Positions 59,226 to 64,000 of a stretch of DNA of 64,000 bases are shown piece after piece. The notes beneath the pieces were generated by a model, which saw nothing but the letters and a program-made list of their open reading frames with translations, was not told the DNA's origin and searched no databases. The position numbers and the translations under genes are program-made. Origin of the DNA: JAVKBW01 sp964352715 (GTDB lineage: Bacteria; Pseudomonadota; Alphaproteobacteria; UBA8366; Aestuariispiraceae); assembly GCA_964352715.1 (NCBI GenBank), contig CAYGSU010000004.1, positions 56,893 through 120,892 of the forward strand. The letters are read 5' to 3'. How positions within the stretch are numbered: the first letter of the stretch is position 1; the number at the start of each line of letters is the position of its first letter.

Positions 59226-60002
59226 TTGACCGCCCTATCCCCGCAAACCCCGTCCCAGCGCATTCTGGTGGCGCTCGATACGCCGGATGTGGCGAAGGCG
59301 CGGGATCTGTCGCTGTCGCTGGCCGGGCATGTCGGCGGGGTGAAGCTGGGGCTGGAATTCTTCAACGCCAACGGGCCGGACGGCGTGCGCAAGGTGGTGC
59401 GGGGCGATCTGGATGAAACGCCGCGCGGCGAACCTGTCGCCCAGCAGCCGTTCTTCCTCGACCTCAAGTATCACGATATCCCGAACACGGTGGCGGGCGC
59501 GGTGCGCTCTGCCATGCCTTTGGGCCCGATGATCATGAACGTTCATGCCGCCGGCGGGACAGCGATGATGAAAGCGGCGCTGGATGCCGCGCATTTCGCG
59601 GCGGAACCGCTTGGCGTTGTGCGGCCGTTGATGATCGCCGTCACGGTTCTGACCAGCATGGACGATGCCGACCTTGATGCTGTCGGGCAGCGCGGGCCTT
59701 CGAGCGACCAGGTCGTGCGGCTGGCGGAACTGACCCGGAAGGCCGGGCTGGACGGTGTTGTCTGTTCAGCGATGGAGATTGCCCGTATCCGTGAGGCCTG
59801 CGGGCCGGATTTTCGGCTGATCGTCCCCGGCATTCGCCCGGCAGGATCGGCTGTCGGCGATCAGAAACGGGTGATGACGCCGCTTGAGGCCGTGAAGGCC
59901 GGCGCGGACTGGCTGGTCATCGGCCGGCCGATCACCGGCGCAGACGACCCGGTCGCAGCCGCCGGCGCAATTGCACGCGAACTCGATGCGGAGGCGGCAT
60001 AG
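59226..60002 (+). CDS. pyrF: Orotidine 5'-phosphate decarboxylase
   Basis: Last step of de novo UMP synthesis. 258 residues with TTG start after GAAGAGAGAAG. Motifs ILVALDTPDVAKARDLSLSL, FLDLKYHDIPNTVAGAV (Asp-x-Lys-x-x-Asp catalytic group) and IVPGIRPAGSAVGDQKRVMT (phosphate site) are clear. It stands just before the nitrile hydratase genes (gap of one base), an unusual neighbour pair. Confidence 0.95.
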   Translation: MTALSPQTPSQRILVALDTPDVAKARDLSLSLAGHVGGVKLGLEFFNANGPDGVRKVVRGDLDETPRGEPVAQQPFFLDLKYHDIPNTVAGAVRSAMPLGPMIMNVHAAGGTAMMKAALDAAHFAAEPLGVVRPLMIAVTVLTSMDDADLDAVGQRGPSSDQVVRLAELTRKAGLDGVVCSAMEIARIREACGPDFRLIVPGIRPAGSAVGDQKRVMTPLEAVKAGADWLVIGRPITGADDPVAAAGAIARELDAEAA

Positions 60003-60003
60003 G

Positions 60004-60663
60004 ATGGATGATATCGGCAGCAAGGAAGCCGACGCGTTTCGCAAAATTCATGTCGATATGCACAGCCATCTGCCAAGCGACCCGGCGCTTCGGGTCAAAT
60101 CCCTGGAAAGCCTGTTGGTCGACAAAGGGTTGCTGGACCCCACCGCTATCGACGCCTTCATCGATTTGTTCCAGAACAGGATTGGCCCGCAGATCGGCGC
60201 TTCGGTCGTCGCGCGCGCCTGGACCGATCCGGACTTCAAATCGGCCCTGCTGACCGACGCCACGAAAGCGCTGGACGAAGGTGGCTTTACCGGCTTCGAA
60301 GGATCGCATTACACGGTCGTGGAAAATACCGACGGCGTGCACAACATGGTCGTTTGCACCCTGTGTTCCTGTTATCCGTATCCGCTGTTGGGCCTGCCGC
60401 CGGCCTGGTACAAATCCGCCCCGTATCGGGCGCGGGCGGTGCGGGATCCGCGCGGTGTGTTGCGGGAATTCGGCGTTACCCTGCCGGCGGAAACCGAAAT
60501 CCGGGTCTGGGATTCAACAGCGGAAATCCGGTATCTCGTGCTGCCGCAGCGGCCGGCCGGCACCGACCGCCTGTCACAGGCTGCGCTGGCGGCTCTGGTG
60601 ACGCGCGACAGCATGGTCGGTACCGGCTTCGCCAGACAACCGGTGGGCCAGGGGCTTGGGTGA
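60004..60663 (+). CDS. nthA: Nitrile hydratase subunit alpha, cobalt type
   Basis: The alpha subunit carries the metal of the enzyme that turns nitriles into amides. 219 residues. Metal-binding claw VCTLCSCYPYPLLGLPPAWY: Cys118, Thr119, Leu120, Cys121, Ser122, Cys123. The Thr at the second position (C-T-L-C-S-C) is the cobalt-type pattern; iron enzymes have Ser there. Cys121 and Cys123 are expected to be oxidised to sulfinic/sulfenic acid. ATG 60004 follows the pyrF stop by one base. Coupled to nthB through a shared A. Confidence 0.96.
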   Translation: MDDIGSKEADAFRKIHVDMHSHLPSDPALRVKSLESLLVDKGLLDPTAIDAFIDLFQNRIGPQIGASVVARAWTDPDFKSALLTDATKALDEGGFTGFEGSHYTVVENTDGVHNMVVCTLCSCYPYPLLGLPPAWYKSAPYRARAVRDPRGVLREFGVTLPAETEIRVWDSTAEIRYLVLPQRPAGTDRLSQAALAALVTRDSMVGTGFARQPVGQGLG

Positions 60664-61337
60664 TGGATGGCATTCATGATATGGGCGGCAAGCAGGGGTT
60701 CGGCCCGATAGAATTTTCCGACGCGGAAGCGCTGGGCATCTACGATCCGTTCCCGACGCCGGAAGGCGCGCGGGCCTGGGCCGCTGCCATGGGCACGGTC
60801 AATCCGGACACCAGCCGGGTCGGTGGATTCTTCCGGTTCGTGCGTGAATGCATTCCGCCGGTCGACTACCTTGAACGCCCCTATGCGGAACAATGGCTGA
60901 CCGTCACGGCGGCGATGCTGGCGTTTCACGGCACCCTGTCATCATCGGAAATCAACACCGGCAAGGCGGTTTCAAAATGGCAGGGCGACCCGCCGATGCC
61001 TGGCAGCGAGGCGGCAACGGCAATCAGGCACCGCGATATCTATGACCGGCCAACAGAAACCACGCCGTCGTTTTCCGCCGGCGATGCCGTCACCGCGAAC
61101 CCGATGGGGTCGACCGGGCACACGCGGCTGCCGGCCTATGTGCAGGGAAGGCCGGGGGTTGTCCACGCGCATCACGGCGCGCATGTCCTGCCCGATACGG
61201 GTGTGCACGGCCTGGGCGAGCAGCCGACGCATCTCTATACGGTCGCCTTCCGTGCGGCCGATCTGTGGCCGGAACGCGCCGGCTCCAACGACAAAATCTT
61301 TCTCGATCTTTGGGAATGTTACCTGAAAAATGAATGA
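60663..61337 (+). CDS. nthB: Nitrile hydratase subunit beta
   Basis: 224-residue partner of nthA; the two form the active alpha-beta dimer. The N-terminal MDGIHDMGGKQGFGPIEFSD is a strong signature. C-terminal HTRLPAYVQGRPGVVHAHHG, the beta-barrel that covers the active site and supplies Arg residues to the claw, is also present. The start ATG at 60663 shares its A with the nthA stop (TGATG). An upstream open frame to 60354 overlaps nthA and is not used. Confidence 0.95.
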   Translation: MDGIHDMGGKQGFGPIEFSDAEALGIYDPFPTPEGARAWAAAMGTVNPDTSRVGGFFRFVRECIPPVDYLERPYAEQWLTVTAAMLAFHGTLSSSEINTGKAVSKWQGDPPMPGSEAATAIRHRDIYDRPTETTPSFSAGDAVTANPMGSTGHTRLPAYVQGRPGVVHAHHGAHVLPDTGVHGLGEQPTHLYTVAFRAADLWPERAGSNDKIFLDLWECYLKNE

Positions 61338-61686
61338 CATCGCCGATGATCCCTCGCTGCGGCCGATCCCGCGCGATCCGGAAGGCCCGCTGTTCAAGGA
61401 GCCGTGGGAAGCGCAGGCGCTGGCGATTGCCTATCGCCTGATCGAGGAAGGCCGGATCACGAAACAGGAATGGGCGGATGCGCTGGGGGCGGCGATTGCG
61501 AAGGCGCAGGCTGAGGGCGATCCTGATGAAGGCGGCACCTACTACCACCATGTGCTGGCCGCCATCGAGGCGCTGACGGTGGAAAAGGGCCTGACCGACG
61601 CGACGGAACTTTCAACCCGCAAACAGGACTGGAAAGACGCCTATCTGTCCACGCCGCACGGCCAGCCGGTGGAACTGAAAAAGTAA
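61330..61686 (+). CDS. Nitrile hydratase accessory protein (activator-type) without Cys
   Basis: A 118-residue member of the nitrile hydratase accessory family, which helps insert cobalt into the alpha subunit. It resembles the N-terminal part of the beta subunit (LFKEPWEAQALAIAYRLIEE, ITKQEWADALGAAIAKAQAE, GGTYYHHVLAAIEALTVEKG). The protein contains no cysteine at all, although a Cys-rich metal motif occurs in some related activators. ATG overlaps the nthB stop by 8 bases. Its role in maturation of this operon is inferred. Confidence 0.88.
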   Translation: MNDIADDPSLRPIPRDPEGPLFKEPWEAQALAIAYRLIEEGRITKQEWADALGAAIAKAQAEGDPDEGGTYYHHVLAAIEALTVEKGLTDATELSTRKQDWKDAYLSTPHGQPVELKK

Positions 61687-61689
61687 CGC

Positions 61690-62550
61690 CTACCGCACCA
61701 TCCGGTATTTCACGACCCGGTCATTGCCGGAATCCGAAATCCAGACGATATCGCCGCGCGTTTCCACCCCTTCCGGCGTGCGGAATTTGTTCGGCCCCTT
61801 GCCCGGGTTGCCGTCGCCCATGACATGCAGCAGCGCGCCGTTCGGCGCGATAATCAGCACCCGGTGGCTGTTCTTGTCGGCGGCGATCACCGTGCCGTCG
61901 GGCAGAACGTCCTGATACCGCACACCGTTGAAATTGTAGGGCGCGCCCGACCATTCGCGGATGACATCGAGATCCGGCGTCAGCAGCAGCATCCGGTCGT
62001 TGCCCGCATCGGCCAGCCAGATCGACCCATCCGGCGCAAGTTCCAGATCATGCGGCGACTGCAGTCCGGTCAGTTCGTTCATCACACTGCCTTTGTCGTT
62101 GTAGGCGACGACATTGCCGGACCAAGCGCCGGCGACATAGACTAGCCCGTTAGGATGCACAAGCACGCCTTCCGGCCCACGCATGCCGCCCTGCAGCTCG
62201 TCGACCTGCAAGGCTGCGACACCGGCGGTCTTGTAGACCGTGACCCGGTTGTTGTGGGTGTCGGCAACATAGGCATTTCCCTCGTCATCGAAATCGACGT
62301 CATGCGTACCGCGCTGATGGTCGTCGCCGAAATCGGCGAGCAGATCGAGGGTTTCGGGATCCAGGATGGCGACCCGGTTGTTACCGACATCGGCAACGTA
62401 GAGGTACTTTCCGTCTGGAGACAGTTTGAGATCGTGCGGATTGCCGAGGCTGGCGGTACTCGCGCCGAGAAACTCCATGCGTATATCCTGCGCCTGGACC
62501 GCGGCCGAAACACACAGGAAGGCGGCGACAAGGGTCAGAAATCTGGCCAT
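61690..62550 (-). CDS. Secreted NHL-repeat beta-propeller protein
   Basis: A 286-residue protein with a Sec signal (MARFLTLVAAFLCVSAAVQA). At least five NHL blades follow: NPHDLKLSPDGKYLYVADVG, TYNVDFDDEGNAYVADTHNN-like, RGPEGVLVHPNGLVYVAGAW, ELAPDGSIWLADAGNDRM and RTPEGVETRGDIVWISDSGN. It resembles six-bladed NHL propellers of peptidyl-glycine lyase type or simple binding scaffolds. The catalytic residues of that enzyme are not evident. It converges with the nitrile hydratase accessory gene with 3 bases between. Function unknown. Confidence 0.85.
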   Translation of the reverse strand: MARFLTLVAAFLCVSAAVQAQDIRMEFLGASTASLGNPHDLKLSPDGKYLYVADVGNNRVAILDPETLDLLADFGDDHQRGTHDVDFDDEGNAYVADTHNNRVTVYKTAGVAALQVDELQGGMRGPEGVLVHPNGLVYVAGAWSGNVVAYNDKGSVMNELTGLQSPHDLELAPDGSIWLADAGNDRMLLLTPDLDVIREWSGAPYNFNGVRYQDVLPDGTVIAADKNSHRVLIIAPNGALLHVMGDGNPGKGPNKFRTPEGVETRGDIVWISDSGNDRVVKYRMVR

Positions 62551-62614
62551 GGTGTTGCTCCTTTGTTACCCGAAGCGATCTAACCCGGAAGGCTAGGCCG
62601 TCAAGACCGGCCTT

Positions 62615-63505
62615 CTAGCCGCCGGTTGCGTTGTCGGTCAGGGGCCGGAACCGGTCTTTCGCCGTGATCCGCACAACCGGCAGGTTGGGCAGGCGACCAT
62701 CGTAGATGGTGTCTTTCAGCCAGTCCTGCTCCGCGTCAAGGTCTTCCGTCACGGTCCACCAGACGCGGCCGGCATTGTCCCATCGATAGCCCCTGGCCTT
62801 CAGAACGTCCTTGGTTTCAAACGGGGAATTCACCGCGCGGATCAACGCCCGCGTCTTGCGCGCTGATTCCAGCAACACAGCCAAAGCCGACTGTTCATCC
62901 GGCAGCGGCGCGGCCAGCAGGGCGATGCCGGCCAGACAATCTATCTTGGCGCGGTGCCCTTCATAGAACAGACCCTGTTTCATCAACAGGTATTCCAGAC
63001 TGTTCGACCCGAAGCCGCGTTCCTTCCAGGCAACGTCCTCAATGGAACAGGCCCAGTTGAGGGTGCGGAACACGGGCCAGGTCTTTTCCGCCATCGGTCG
63101 GTCGAAAGACGCACTGTGGGCGATCACCAGCCCGACACCGTCAAGAAAGGCCTCGACATCCGCCTCGGCGATGGTTTTGCCGGCGACCATGTCGTCGGTG
63201 ATATTGTTGACGCGGCTTGCTTCCGGCGGGATCGGCCGGCCCGGATCGCGCAACTCGTCGAAGGCGTCCGCCTCGTGCACCGCCGTGATGACGCCGGTTT
63301 CCGCATCGTAGTCGAACGCCATCATCGACAGTTCGATCACCTCGTCCCGGGTGACGTCGGTGCCAGTGGTTTCGGTGTCCAGAAAGACCGCGCGACGGGG
63401 TATGCCGGCCGATGTTCCCGTATGGACAAGGGCGGCGTCGAGTCGTCGCAGCACGCGGTAGGTGTCGCTGTTGGCAAGCAGCGCCGCTGCTTCGTCTTCC
63501 GTCAT
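62615..63505 (-). CDS. DnaQ-like 3'-5' exonuclease
   Basis: A 296-residue DEDDh nuclease. Exo I FLDTETTGTDVTRDEVIELS, Exo II VIAHSASFDRPMAEKTW and Exo III HRAKIDCLAGIALL with the catalytic His and Asp. A C-terminal extension of about 100 residues (FETKDVLKARGYRWDNAGRV, WWTVTEDLDAEQDWLKDTI) is beyond the exonuclease core and is of unknown use. The first about 30 residues are polar. It is related to the epsilon subunit and to stand-alone exonucleases. Confidence 0.88.
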   Translation of the reverse strand: MTEDEAAALLANSDTYRVLRRLDAALVHTGTSAGIPRRAVFLDTETTGTDVTRDEVIELSMMAFDYDAETGVITAVHEADAFDELRDPGRPIPPEASRVNNITDDMVAGKTIAEADVEAFLDGVGLVIAHSASFDRPMAEKTWPVFRTLNWACSIEDVAWKERGFGSNSLEYLLMKQGLFYEGHRAKIDCLAGIALLAAPLPDEQSALAVLLESARKTRALIRAVNSPFETKDVLKARGYRWDNAGRVWWTVTEDLDAEQDWLKDTIYDGRLPNLPVVRITAKDRFRPLTDNATGG

Positions 63506-63568
63506 GAACGCCTCTCCCGGATCGCTCCGTTAAGGTAATCACGTATCCCGCCGGAAGTCATCCCGCCG

Positions 63569-64000
63569 TCAAGCCGGCGTGCCTTCCTCGCCGGCCTGCC
63601 CGAAGGCCATCAGCAGAAACGTGTACTCCTCCGCGACTTCCCGCAGCGCTTCGAAGCGGCCGGATTTGCCGGCGTGACCGGCCCCCATATTGGTTTTCAG
63701 CATTAGCACGTTAGCATCGGTTTTCAGCGCTCGCAGTTTCGCCGCCCATTTCGCCGGTTCCCAGTAGGTTACCCTGGGGTCCGACAGGCCGGCGGTGATC
63801 AGGATCGGCGGGTAGGCTTTGGCGATTGTCTGGTCATACGGTGAATACGACTGGATGTAGCGGTAATCCTCCTCAGAGGCGATCGGGTTTCCCCATTCCG
63901 GCCATTCGATGGGGGTCAGCGGCAATGTGTCGTCCAGCATCGTGTTCAGCACATCGACAAACGGTACATGCGCGACCGCCGCCCGCCACAGGTCCGGCGC
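63569..64000 (-). CDS. Oligopeptidase B (S9 prolyl oligopeptidase family), C-terminal part
   Basis: The open frame runs to the right window edge, so the gene start is outside. The visible about 143 residues are the end of the alpha/beta hydrolase domain, with the catalytic Asp in LITAGLSDPRVTYWEP and His in NMGAGHAGKSGRFEAL, and the AHVPFVDVLNTMLDDTLPLT stretch after the nucleophile region. Oligopeptidase B cuts peptides after basic residues and is cytosolic. The stop is 63 bases beyond the exonuclease start, on the same strand. Confidence 0.92.
   Translation of the reverse strand, partial: APDLWRAAVAHVPFVDVLNTMLDDTLPLTPIEWPEWGNPIASEEDYRYIQSYSPYDQTIAKAYPPILITAGLSDPRVTYWEPAKWAAKLRALKTDANVLMLKTNMGAGHAGKSGRFEALREVAEEYTFLLMAFGQAGEEGTPA

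Noticed and set aside
60354..60662. Upstream extension of the nthB frame into nthA
   Set aside because: It is an out-of-frame overlap with nthA; the family start is the ATG at 60663.

Overview
The window looks like chromosomal DNA of a high-GC alphaproteobacterium. The inference rests on gene content and order: kdsD-lptC-lptA-lptB-rpoN-hpf-ptsN, aroA-cmk-rpsA-ihfB-lapA-type, an acidic FYDLN protein, a long-form HPF and a Rhodospirillales-like flavour overall. A closer assignment is not possible from sequence alone.

Layout. 1-12324: the N-terminal part of a Tat-exported TRAP solute receptor, a 2-hydroxyacid dehydrogenase, a GST, a TPR protein, an atypical SDR, an ABHD10-like hydrolase, two LPS-type glycosyltransferases (GT4, GT9), thrS, infC (with an ATA start), an outer-membrane barrel and zapE. 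12392-27376: a tRNA-Leu(CAA) gene followed by a genomic island of about 15 kb. It has a broken tyrosine integrase next to the tRNA and a partial copy of the tRNA at its far end. 27377-33473: a broken histidine kinase at the island junction, then a LysR regulator, an oligopeptide-type binding protein, an amidinotransferase-family enzyme and an orphan PAS histidine kinase. 33622-41562: rnd, kdsD, the lpt genes, rpoN, hpf and ptsN. 41589-47137: a small heat-shock protein and a partner-switching signalling cluster (RsbW-like kinase, FecR, OmpA lipoprotein, CHASE2-PP2C phosphatase, MBL enzyme, STAS protein). 47912-52176: a YaiI-family gene and an arsR-gapdh-arsJ-acr3 arsenic operon. 52238-59205: tRNA-Ala(GGC), FYDLN protein, aroA, cmk, rpsA, ihfB, a LapA-type protein and a DAO-family oxidase. 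59226-64000: pyrF, a cobalt-type nitrile hydratase operon, an NHL protein, an exonuclease and the C-terminus of oligopeptidase B.

The most notable system is the island. It carries a DUF1989-GcvT fusion protein, a glycine-betaine-type ABC importer with a double-length permease, a second stand-alone GcvT-family protein and a glutamine-synthetase-family ligase, all on the minus strand. Divergent from these are a PAS-only protein, a PAS-AAA+-Fis sigma-54 activator and a cupin. Two sequences with exact sigma-54 -24/-12 spacing lie upstream of the fusion gene and of the GcvT-ligase pair. Each is preceded, about 100-145 bases further upstream, by the same palindrome (core GCAAATTTGC). This gives a self-contained, plausible circuit: sensor and activator, sigma-54 promoters, uptake of a methylated amine-like solute, THF-dependent demethylation, and gamma-glutamylation of a released amine. 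The substrate is an inference and is not shown by the sequence.
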